From NCBI GenBank assembly GCA_051208045.1, contig JBPJFY010000002.1:1-64000 (forward strand): a stretch of DNA of 64,000 nt, written 5' to 3'. The stretch is from LZORAL124-50-18 sp051208045. GTDB lineage: Bacteria > Pseudomonadota > Gammaproteobacteria > Pseudomonadales > Oleiphilaceae. The notes under the pieces were generated by a model. That model was given only the letters and a program-made list of their open reading frames with translations, did not search any database and was not told the origin of the DNA. Shown piece by piece: positions 35,012-43,600 of this stretch (position 1 is its first letter; every line of letters starts with the position of its first letter). Made by a program: the position numbers and the translations under genes.

Positions 35012-35476
35012 CTACTTTTCCCGAAAGTCATCATGACAGCTTTTGCAGGTTTTTGCCGTGTCCAGGAACTGGCTGCGCATTCTGCCTTCATCTCCCGTGG
35101 CCGCGACGTCAGCCAGCTTGGCGGACTCATTGCGTAAGTCCTTCAAACCGGCCTTGAAAGTCTCCCAGTCGGCCCATATCGCTGGTTTTACCGTCGTGTC
35201 TTTCCCTTGTTCGCTACCCTTGGGAAAGTAATGTTCAATCGACATGTCTGCCACCAGCTTGACTCGAAGGGCATTGGCGGCGAACACGGTTTTATCGAAG
35301 GGAATTTTTCCCTTCACCATTTGCCCCATCGGACCAAAGTTCAGCCCAATCACCTTCATGACGGACTTCCGCGCGACAATCGCATTGTCGGGTTTCATGG
35401 CAAATGTCAAGGGCGGGGCGATCAATAGTGCTGCAATCAACGTGCTGAGTATCAGGCGGGGCGATTTCATGAGCAT
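35012..35476 (-). CDS. Cytochrome c'
   Basis: A 154-residue periplasmic haem protein with signal peptide to about FAMKPD. Four-helix-bundle sequence with the C-terminal covalent haem motif CKSCHDD (CxxCH) and N-terminal VMKVIGLNFGPMGQMVKG, as in cytochrome c'. These bind NO and protect against nitrosative stress. It lies directly downstream of a cytochrome b561 (14 bases), a common pairing in which b561 can pass electrons to c'. Confidence 0.9.
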   Translation of the reverse strand: MLMKSPRLILSTLIAALLIAPPLTFAMKPDNAIVARKSVMKVIGLNFGPMGQMVKGKIPFDKTVFAANALRVKLVADMSIEHYFPKGSEQGKDTTVKPAIWADWETFKAGLKDLRNESAKLADVAATGDEGRMRSQFLDTAKTCKSCHDDFREK

Positions 35477-35490
35477 CCTCCGAGGTGGGA

Positions 35491-36186
35491 TTATTCGTAA
35501 AATGACGCATCATCCATCGGTGGCGCTAACCAGTCTCCAATGAATACGATGAGTGCCGTGAGCGCGGCCGCGATCAACAGGGCCACGAGCGCTTTCCACG
35601 GGGGTTGGGTGGTCAGCTCTGGCGGATGGTCGCCGCTTTTTCGGCCGGTAATCATGGCGTCAATGATTTTTTCTTTCAGGGTGAACTGGTGATACAGCAC
35701 CGCGAGCAGGTGCAGGCCGATCATGAGTGCAACCAGGGTGGCGACCATACCGTGCCAACCCGTGAGTATATCGCTTAACGCTTTGCTGATCAGCGGGAAG
35801 AGCGGGCCTTCGATAAAAATGTCGTCGTTGCTGAACAGCCCGAGGCTCGCTTGAAGCAATACCAGCAGGAGCATCAGCATGACCGCATAACCCCCCATCG
35901 GGTTATGGCCCCAGGTCGCCGGCGATTCTTTTTTCATCAGCGCGCGGAAAAACTGCCACACGGTTTTCGGTGCACAGAGAAAGGTGCGAAACCTGGCCGA
36001 TGTGCTGCCCACCACGCCCCAAATCAGGCGAAAAAGCACGAGCGTGAGCGCCAGATAGCCCAGACGGACATGCCACACCATCGCCTCGCCGCCCAGAGAG
36101 GCAGTGATAAACTGGCTCAGCACCGTAAGGGCAAAACACCAGTGAAAAATGCGTGTGGGCAAGTCCCAGACTCGGATGGTCTTCAT
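35491..36186 (-). CDS. Cytochrome b561 domain membrane protein
   Basis: A 231-residue di-haem cytochrome b. TRIFHWCFA, MVWHVRLGYLALTLVLFRLIWG, DILTGWHGMVATLVALMIGLHLLAVLYH contain the histidines that bind two haems, and there are about five membrane segments. ATG at 36186 gives the common MKTIRVWDLPTRIFHW start; a TTG at 36210 is in frame upstream. Co-oriented with cytochrome c', with which it likely forms a small electron-transfer pair. Confidence 0.88.
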   Translation of the reverse strand: MKTIRVWDLPTRIFHWCFALTVLSQFITASLGGEAMVWHVRLGYLALTLVLFRLIWGVVGSTSARFRTFLCAPKTVWQFFRALMKKESPATWGHNPMGGYAVMLMLLLVLLQASLGLFSNDDIFIEGPLFPLISKALSDILTGWHGMVATLVALMIGLHLLAVLYHQFTLKEKIIDAMITGRKSGDHPPELTTQPPWKALVALLIAAALTALIVFIGDWLAPPMDDASFYE

Positions 36187-36434
36187 ACGCAGTGCACTAA
36201 GACTCCTCAATATGGCTTAAAGGGAAGTATAGCGGCTTGTGATCGGTTGTGCCCGGATGATGGCGGCACGATGTGAAGAGTTAATGGATTGGTGAGTTTA
36301 TTCTATACTGTGAACGAAAAGCAGAAAGCATTCTGGCGGATGGGTGACAAGCAGTTGCCGATGGGCTGAACAGTTGGCAGCCAAGAGTTGAGTGACGCAT
36401 TGCAATCTGGCCGCATATTAATAGCAGTTATCCC

Positions 36435-37424
36435 ATGAGAGAGATAATTATGGACAATGATGCACAGCTGATCAGCAAGGTGTTGGTAATTGATGGTAAC
36501 GAGGCGGCGCTGGGCCCATTGAAAGTGTTTTGTCTGGAAATCAACTTGGTGGGATTACGGGCCAGCCCTAACACGCTCGATCAGGTGTTGGCGCACAATA
36601 TCGATCTCGGTGCTGTGCTCATCTCTGAAGAGCCCGTGGCAAAGGGCATTGATTCACTGGAGGTTGCCGCCCACATACACCAGCGTCGGCCGGATTTGCC
36701 CATTTTCTTGCGCCGCTATGACCGCAGTGACCTGGAAGGTATTGATCATCAGTATGCATCGTTGTTCGCCGGGGCCTACTGTCTTTCCAATCTGGAAGCG
36801 CTGAAGAAGGTCGTGCAACAGCAACTGTTTGACGCATTTTATCCCAGGGAATTGGTGAGCGGTATGGAGGAAGTTGCGAGGGCGTGTATTTCGAACATGT
36901 TCAATGGCGCGGAAGTGCGTTCTGATGTTCCGTATCTTGTGCGGGATAAAATCATGGAGAAATACAACAGCCTGATCGCGCTGGAAAGCAGTTGGTGCCG
37001 AGGTTACTTGATGGTACAGATTCGACGCGGTGATGTGGTGAGTTATATTGATAACGGTAAAACGCGACTCATTTCCTCGGATGCTCCCGAACAGGACATC
37101 CAAACACTGATCTCCGAGTTGACCAACGAAATATGGGGCGCGATAAAGCGAGAACATATCGGATATGCCAATCTGGCCAGCTCGGATAGCCTGCGAATCC
37201 AGGTACCCCTTTTTATTGACCCCGATAATCGCTACATTTCTTTTGGTACGGCAAAACCCCAATTATGCTACCGCTACCGAATCATGGACAGGGACAGTGT
37301 GCTGGATGATATTCAAATCAACCTGAAACTCATTTTCAATCTGGACTGGTCTCCCGAAAGCTATGAGCAAATGCAGCAGGAATTGGATGACCTGATCGAA
37401 AACGGGGAGCTGGAGTTTTTCTAG
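36435..37424 (+). CDS. Pseudo-receiver fused to CheX-like domain
   Basis: A 329-residue cytosolic protein. Residues about 14-120 follow a response-regulator receiver fold (SKVLVIDGNEAALGPLKVFC, then AVLISEEP), but the phosphoacceptor Asp position is S64, so it cannot be phosphorylated the usual way. Residues about 140-290 resemble the CheX/CheC phosphatase fold: EEVARACISNMFNGAEVRS, GYLMVQIRRGDVVSYID, and LISELTNEIWGAIKREH. It could sequester or dephosphorylate another receiver such as CheY. An alternative start at 36450 has GAGAG nearer. The neighbour downstream is an unknown helical protein. Confidence 0.65.
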   Translation: MREIIMDNDAQLISKVLVIDGNEAALGPLKVFCLEINLVGLRASPNTLDQVLAHNIDLGAVLISEEPVAKGIDSLEVAAHIHQRRPDLPIFLRRYDRSDLEGIDHQYASLFAGAYCLSNLEALKKVVQQQLFDAFYPRELVSGMEEVARACISNMFNGAEVRSDVPYLVRDKIMEKYNSLIALESSWCRGYLMVQIRRGDVVSYIDNGKTRLISSDAPEQDIQTLISELTNEIWGAIKREHIGYANLASSDSLRIQVPLFIDPDNRYISFGTAKPQLCYRYRIMDRDSVLDDIQINLKLIFNLDWSPESYEQMQQELDDLIENGELEFF

Positions 37425-37479
37425 GGGTTCAGCATGCTTAATTTGGGATGGTCGACCTTTTTTGGGGTAAAGGTGCAAC

Positions 37480-38046
37480 GTGGATAAAGAAACCAGTGAC
37501 TTGGACTACATTGTTGAGCTGACCGATGAGCCTGCGCCGGCATTTCTTGATACCCTCTCCGAAGCGCAGCTTCACGAACTTCGGGTTTACATTGAGGCCA
37601 TCGTTAAGCGGGATGAGGCAGGCCTCGATAAATTGTTTGAGTCGATGTCGTTAATGATGAAGTTTATACCGAACTTCATTTTGCACTCGCTCACACCCAA
37701 GTACACCGAGCCTGCCATCGCGGCAAGAATTACCAACAAGTTAACCATCAAACAATCGGTGGGGGTGACTGCCGGGCTGCCTGTTGACTATGTGGCTGAA
37801 ACGTCGGTGTATATGAAACCACACCATGCGGCGGAGATTTTAGAGGCGTTAAAGGGTGAGAAAATTAAGGCGATTGTGGAATACATGATCGTGAAACACC
37901 CGTTGAAAGCATTGGACATCAGCGAGTATCTGTCCGAAAAAACGCTGAAGCATTTTGCTCCCTTTGCGGGACATTTTCTGCTGAACGAAAACGAATTGAG
38001 TGCGAAGCGAAAAGCGGCTTTACTTCGATTACAGCAGGCCCGGTAA
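37480..38046 (+). CDS. Unknown helical protein, MgtE N-domain-like
   Basis: A 188-residue all-helical soluble protein starting at GTG 37480. Short helical repeats such as HAAEILEALKGEKIKAIVEYMIVKHPLKALDISEYL are reminiscent of the armadillo-like MgtE intracellular N-domain (ELxxxLxxxxxxxII). No catalytic motif or membrane segment. It follows the CheX-like gene by 55 bases in the same direction. The family identity is uncertain. Confidence 0.55.
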   Translation: MDKETSDLDYIVELTDEPAPAFLDTLSEAQLHELRVYIEAIVKRDEAGLDKLFESMSLMMKFIPNFILHSLTPKYTEPAIAARITNKLTIKQSVGVTAGLPVDYVAETSVYMKPHHAAEILEALKGEKIKAIVEYMIVKHPLKALDISEYLSEKTLKHFAPFAGHFLLNENELSAKRKAALLRLQQAR

Positions 38047-38072
38047 ATGAGCCAACCAACAAGGAGACAGTG

Positions 38073-38801
38073 ATGAAAAAAGAAACTCTTGGCGAAAGTC
38101 TGACAGGAGCAGCGTTGTTGTTGGCGATTGGCATGGCCGTGGCCGGCTACTTTGTCAGCCAGACGCTCTACCGATCGCAGGTGGCGCTCAACACGGCGGA
38201 GGTGAAGGGGCTTGCAGAGCGGCGCGTGGAAGCGGATACCGCGTATTGGTCGATTCATTACACGGTGGATGGAAAAAGCCGCTCCGAGATTGCGGCGTTG
38301 TACGAGAAATCGGAGGTGGATCAGGCCAAGATCATCACGTTGTTGAAAAGCAGCGGTTTTAGCGACGAAGAGATTAAGCCGGGTGTCATCAATTACTTCA
38401 AGGAAGAATTCCGTAATGATAATCAGGAACTCATTGAAGAGAAACATTACCTGGTGGGGGAGATTGAAGTCCAAACCCAGAAGGTTCGGCAGGTGGCTGA
38501 GGTTCGCGCAAAACTGAACAAACTGATTGCGCAGGGGCTGAACGTTGAAAACCAGCCCCCGGCGTACCATTTTACCCGGCTCAATGAGATTAAGCCTGAG
38601 ATGCTCAAAGAAGCCACCAAAAATGCACGGCTGGCGGCCAACGAATTTGCCACCAATGCGGGCGTGAATGTGGGTGGTATTCGAAGTGCACGCCAAGGCG
38701 GTTTTGAAATACGGGATGTGGGTGAGAGTTACGGTGACACCAAGAAAATCGAGAAAGATGTCCGCGTGGTGACCAATGTCGTCTTTTTTCTCACGGATTG
38801 A
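38073..38801 (+). CDS. SIMPL domain-containing exported protein
   Basis: A 242-residue protein with an N-terminal membrane anchor/signal (LTGAALLLAIGMAVAGYFV) and a SIMPL (YggE-like) domain: NTAEVKGLAERRVEADTAYWSIHYTVDGKS, IITLLKSSGFSDEEIKPGVINYFKEE, and terminal VVTNVVFFLTD. The ATG at 38073 fits AAGGAG; a GTG at 38070 is also open. YggE-like proteins are periplasmic and lower oxidative stress by unknown means. Confidence 0.85.
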   Translation: MKKETLGESLTGAALLLAIGMAVAGYFVSQTLYRSQVALNTAEVKGLAERRVEADTAYWSIHYTVDGKSRSEIAALYEKSEVDQAKIITLLKSSGFSDEEIKPGVINYFKEEFRNDNQELIEEKHYLVGEIEVQTQKVRQVAEVRAKLNKLIAQGLNVENQPPAYHFTRLNEIKPEMLKEATKNARLAANEFATNAGVNVGGIRSARQGGFEIRDVGESYGDTKKIEKDVRVVTNVVFFLTD

Positions 38802-38857
38802 TTAGAGAGTGTTGAGCTCGTACAAGTTTTCGCGGCCGGTGTTTTGAAGAGAAATAC

Positions 38858-39394
38858 ATGATCTACCAACAACTGGACCCATCCAGACAAACCGAGTTGG
38901 CGGCACTGTTTACGTCGGTATTCTCCGACGCTGAAGGGGAGCCCGAAGGCAAGTTGATTGGTCAGCTGGCCTCGACGCTTGCGGCAAACATCGATCATGA
39001 AGAGATTCTGTGCTTTGGTGCGTGCGACAATGATTCGCTGTGTGGCGCCATTTTCTTCACCCGCCTTCGGTTCCGTGCACCTATTCAGGTGTTTATGCTC
39101 TCGCCGGTCGCTGTAAGCACACTGCATCAAGGTCTGGGTGTCGGGCAGGCAATGATCCGCACTGGGCTGAAGGCCCTTCAGCAACGCGGCATAGACGTTG
39201 CTGTGACTTATGGCGATCCAGCCTATTATTCCAAAGTGGGATTTCAGCCGCTTCCTGAATCGACCATTCAAGCCCCTCAAGCACTTTCAATGCCGTTTGG
39301 ATGGTTGGGCCAGGCACTGACGGATGCAGACATACCTGCCATTCAGGGGTGTCCCGAGTGTGTGAAAGCGTTCAATGATCCCGCACTTTGGTAA
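38858..39394 (+). CDS. GNAT family N-acetyltransferase (YhbS-like)
   Basis: A 178-residue acetyltransferase: VFMLSPVAVSTLHQGLGVGQAMIRTGLKALQQRGIDVAVTYGDPAYYSKVGFQPLPES is the CoA loop and the YhbS-type Y-G-D-P-x-Y-Y-x-x-x-G-F end. The substrate is unknown; some YhbS-like proteins act on small-molecule amines. Its 3' end overlaps the HAD fragment on the other strand by 23 bases. Confidence 0.88.
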   Translation: MIYQQLDPSRQTELAALFTSVFSDAEGEPEGKLIGQLASTLAANIDHEEILCFGACDNDSLCGAIFFTRLRFRAPIQVFMLSPVAVSTLHQGLGVGQAMIRTGLKALQQRGIDVAVTYGDPAYYSKVGFQPLPESTIQAPQALSMPFGWLGQALTDADIPAIQGCPECVKAFNDPALW

Positions 39395-39581
39395 ACTCGG
39401 CGGCCAGGGAGTGCAGCGTGAGCTTGACGACGGAGTGGTCGCAGTTCATTTTGTGTCGTTTGTGATTGTCTTCACTCAGCCACCGGAGATAGTGCTGCTG
39501 CCGGAAAGCCTCGTCTTTTCGATGAGCAAGAAATGGCGTGGAGTTGAGAACGCCATCGATATCGAGAAACAGGATATGCAT
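39372..39581 (-). CDS. Truncated HAD-type phosphatase fragment
   Basis: A 69-residue open frame beginning MHILFLDIDGVLNSTPFLAHRKDEAF, the motif I (DxDGVL) of small HAD hydrolases in the family found with RNA-repair-type proteins. Full-length relatives run to about 150 residues, so motifs II-IV are missing. It starts four bases after the HD-GYP gene stop and its 3' end overlaps the GNAT gene, so the missing part has been replaced or lost. It may be a decayed gene or a small protein using only the HAD N-terminus. Confidence 0.55.
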   Translation of the reverse strand: MHILFLDIDGVLNSTPFLAHRKDEAFRQQHYLRWLSEDNHKRHKMNCDHSVVKLTLHSLAAEFTKVRDH

Positions 39582-39584
39582 CGG

Positions 39585-40586
39585 TCATTGACCTTTTTCT
39601 TCCCGATCCCACCGGGCCTTGATGGCGATAATACGATCTTGTATCTGAAGGAAGTGATCGACCACTTTCGGGTCAAACTGTGAGCCCGAAAGCGTTTTAA
39701 TCTCCTGAATGGCCTGTTCGATGGGCCAGGCCTCTTTGTAAGGACGTTTCATGGTTAAGGCATCAAAGACGTCAGCCAGCGCGACGATGCGTGCGGCCTC
39801 AGGAATGGCTTCACCTTTCAGCGCTTTGGGGTAGCCGGAGCCGTCCCAGTGTTCATGGTGACAGAGCGCGACCTGTGCGGCCAGTTTGAGTACCGGGTTG
39901 TCCGACATGCTGAGAATATCGTGGCCGATCTGGCAGTGTTGCTGCATGATTTTCCACTCGTCGGATTCAAGCTGTCGTGCGGCTTTCAGGATGGAATCGG
40001 GAATACCGATTTTGCCGGTGTCGTGCATGGGGGCCGCCAGTTCAACCATTTCCGCCTGTTTGGGTGACCAGCCCAGGGTTTCTGCGATGGCGCGTGAGAA
40101 TGCGGCCATGCGCCAGATATGGCGACCCGTGTCGGTATCGTTAAAGTGTCCGGCCTCCCCAAGCATGCGTATCGCCGCGCGTGCCAGCGCGTCCAGCTCT
40201 TCGGTGCGTACCAGAGAAAGCTGGTTTTTCACCCGACGTTTAACGATGGGGGGCGACACCGGTTTGGTGATGTAATCGACCGCGCCCACATCAAACCCTT
40301 TGGATTCATCGCCCACTTCCGACAGCGCACTGACAAAAATGACCGGAATACCCCGCGTGACGGGATTGGCCTTGAGGTGCTCGCACACCTCGTACCCGTC
40401 CATTTCCGGCATCATGATGTCGAGAAGGATCAGGTCCGGATGTTGGCTTTCCGCAATTTTTAATGCGACCTTGCCTGAGGTGGCCATTTTGACGGTGTAG
40501 TCCGGCACCAGAATGCCTTTCAGTACATCCAGGTTTTCGGGGGTGTCATCCACCGCGAGTATGACTTTTTTCTGTACGTCAGACAC
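39585..40586 (-). CDS. Response regulator with HD-GYP phosphodiesterase output
   Basis: A 333-residue protein: receiver with D56 in LILLDIMMP, and a C-terminal HD-GYP domain whose motifs HDTGKIGIPD (HD) and HHEHWDGSGYP (GYP) are complete. HD-GYP enzymes hydrolyse cyclic di-GMP. It is encoded 26 bases after the BvgS-like kinase stop, in the same direction, so the kinase very likely phosphorylates it, linking a periplasmic signal to c-di-GMP turnover. Confidence 0.93.
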   Translation of the reverse strand: MSDVQKKVILAVDDTPENLDVLKGILVPDYTVKMATSGKVALKIAESQHPDLILLDIMMPEMDGYEVCEHLKANPVTRGIPVIFVSALSEVGDESKGFDVGAVDYITKPVSPPIVKRRVKNQLSLVRTEELDALARAAIRMLGEAGHFNDTDTGRHIWRMAAFSRAIAETLGWSPKQAEMVELAAPMHDTGKIGIPDSILKAARQLESDEWKIMQQHCQIGHDILSMSDNPVLKLAAQVALCHHEHWDGSGYPKALKGEAIPEAARIVALADVFDALTMKRPYKEAWPIEQAIQEIKTLSGSQFDPKVVDHFLQIQDRIIAIKARWDREEKGQ

Positions 40587-40612
40587 CGTTCACCCTCACA
40601 CCGTTTTTGGAT

Positions 40613-43600
40613 TCACCCGGTCGCGTGTGCATCGTCCACCACCGGTTGTAATAAGTGTAGCGCGCTTTCGTAATCGTACTGGCTGATTGGGGCGCTGAGC
40701 GCTTGCAGTCGCTCGTGTTCCCTGGGCTCTGCCTGTGCAATGATCTCGGTAAGCAGGTCTTCTGCCTCGGAATTGTATTCTTCCAGCATGGTTTTCAGCT
40801 CAAGAAGTTTCGGCAGAAGTGCTGGCAGGCTGGCGCCGGTTGCTGCCTGAGGGTTGCTGTTGTGGACCGCTGTTTGCGGGTGCGCTGGGGCCGACGCGTC
40901 AAGCGCAGCCCGAATGTGTTCGATGGTGCTGGTTAGCTGTGTTTGCAGTGTTTCCAAATGGGTTTCGTGGGGCTCATTTGGGGAGTGGAGAAGGCGAGAC
41001 TCCAGAATTTTTGCGGTTTCGGACAGTGTGTCAGCGCCAATCGTTGCGGCGATGCCTTTCAGGGTATGTGCCAGGCGCACGGCGGTCGTCACATCATCGT
41101 TACTCAGCGCGCTCCGCAGCTCAGTGACGGTATCCGCATGGTTTGCGACGACTTTTTCCAGCACTTTTCGGTAGGCCGCCGCTTTACCGCCGACGGCACG
41201 CAGCCCTTTGGCGGTATCTACACCGTCAATATCCGGGATGACGACTGCTTTGGGGGCCACATTTTCTTCCGGCGCAGTACTTTCCGGAATGAGCGCGCTC
41301 TGCGCTTCCGGTGGCGCAACGCGATTCCCCGGTGGTATCCATTTCTTCAGTGTTTCGAACAGGCGGTTGGGGTCGATGGGTTTCGGAATATGGTCGTTCA
41401 TTCCGGCCGCCAGCGCCGCTTCGCGGTCGGACACCATGGCATTGGCGGTCATGGCCAGGATGGGTAGTTCCGTGAATCGTTCGTCCTGGCGGATACGGGA
41501 GGTGGCCTCATAGCCATCCATGATGGGCATCTGCACATCCATCAATACACAGTCATACGCTTGTGTGCAGATCATGCGGATGGCTTCTTCTCCGTTGCTG
41601 GCGACCTCAACATAGAGACGGGCGCGTTCCAGCAGCTCCTGCGCGACCTGCTGATTTATTTCGTTGTCTTCGACCAGGAGTATGCGTGCCCCTTGAATGT
41701 CTTTGAGCGTGTCCAGTTCATCACTGAAGGATTTGCGTCGTCGCCGTTTGGGCTTCACATCCTTGCCGTACATCACCATGATGGCGTCCAGCAGATCGGA
41801 GGGCGTGATGGGTTTGGCCAGAAAGGCAGAGAGATGTTCCGATCCCGGCTTGTTCATCATGTCTTCGCGGCTGTACGCGGAAATGAGCATCACGTGCGGG
41901 GCAGGGTTCATTTGTGCCTTGATGGCTTCAGCCAGCTCCAGGCCGTTCATGACGGGCATCCGCCAGTCGGTGATGACGAGGTCAAAGGGCGGCTGGGCCG
42001 CAAGCAGTTGCTCCAGAGCGTCGGTGCTGTCCCGGGTAGCCACGACGTCAAAAGTGAAGGCGGTGAGGTAGCTGGTGAGGATCTCGGTGGAGGCCTCGTT
42101 GTCATCCACCAGCAGCACGCGTTTACCCCGAATGTCAGCCCTCGGAATCAGTGGTCGGTCGGGCTCTTCGGATTCGGTTTTGAAGCGAGCGGTAAAAACA
42201 AATTCAGCGCCTTGGCCGGGGGCACTGTCCACATGGATTTTTCCGCCCATCATATGCACCAGATTCCGGGAGATGGCCAATCCCAGGCCCGTTCCCCCGT
42301 ACTGGCGCGTCGTGGAGCTGTCCGCCTGGGAAAAGGACTGGAACAGGCCGCGCTGTTGTTTCTCGGTCATGCCAATGCCGGAGTCGCGTACACTGAACTC
42401 CAGTGTGACCTGTTGGACATCGGTTTCCAACAGGCGAATTGCCACGACAATTTCCCCTTTCTCGGTAAACTTAACGGCGTTGTTGGTGAGATTCAGTAGA
42501 ATCTGCCCTAACCGAAGCGGATCACCAACCAGATGCTCGGGCACATCCAGGGCGCGGTCAAACAAAAGTTCCAGACCTTTTTCCTGCGTTTTGATGGTGG
42601 CCAGCGTTCGGAGGCTGTCTAACACCGCTTCCAGCTCAAACGGGGTCGATTCCAGGTCGAGCTTGCCGGCTTCGATCTTCGAGAAGTCGAGAATATCATT
42701 GATGATGCGCAGCAGCGAGTTCGCGGAGTAGTGCACCTTTTCCAGATAGTCCCGCTGCTTGGGGGTGACCTCGGTGGTATTCAGGCATAACTCGGACAAG
42801 CCAATCACTGCATTCATGGGGGTGCGAATTTCGTGGCTCATATTGGCCAGAAAGTGGCTTTTCGCCTGGGTGGCGTCTTCGGCCATTTTCTGCGCGATTT
42901 GCAGCTCTGTCTCCACCCGTTTCCGGTTGGTGATGTCTGTGCTGATGGCGATGTAGCGGAATGGGGCCCCGATTTTGTCCCTTTCCGGAACAATGGTGGT
43001 CGACACCCAGTAAGCGCCACCGTTTTTCTTTTTGTTTTTCAGTTCGCCGTGCCACACATCGCCTTTCTGAAGTTTGGACCACATGTGCTGGTACACATGG
43101 TCGGGCGTCTCCTCCGTGCGCACAAGTCGGTGATTTTGTCCCAGCAGTTCGGCTTTGGCGTAGCCACTCACGGCGCAAAACCGGTCATTCACATAGTTGA
43201 TGACCCCTTTGGCATCCGTTATGCTCACAATCGCATGTTGGTCGAGGGCGAACTTCTGGAAGGACAGTTCTTTGGTGCGATCCAGTACCAGGTATTCCAG
43301 CTCGTCTCGCGCTTTTGATATGGAGCGATTGGCGCTGTGTCCAATCCAGATGGAAAAGCCCGTGAGGCCAAGCGCCATTAATACGGTAATTAACAGCACG
43401 CCCAGAATGGTATTTCGAGTCAGATAAAATGATTGCAAGGCTTCGTTTGCATCAATCTCGGTGGTTAGGCCCAGACCCAGCTGGTGATCCCAGAGCCACG
43501 CGCCCAACACCTCAACGCCCCGGTAATCGCGATAGCCCCTGACGTCCACACTGTTCGAGCCACGCGTTGCTTCCTGCGCCATTCGCGTGAGTGCGGGGGG

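Noticed and set aside
37788..38696. 302-codon minus frame opposite the SIMPL and helical-protein genes
   Set aside because: Opposes two clear genes, has no motif or start signal.
41561..42499. 312-codon frame opposite the BvgS-like kinase
   Set aside because: Antisense shadow of a conserved kinase/receiver region.
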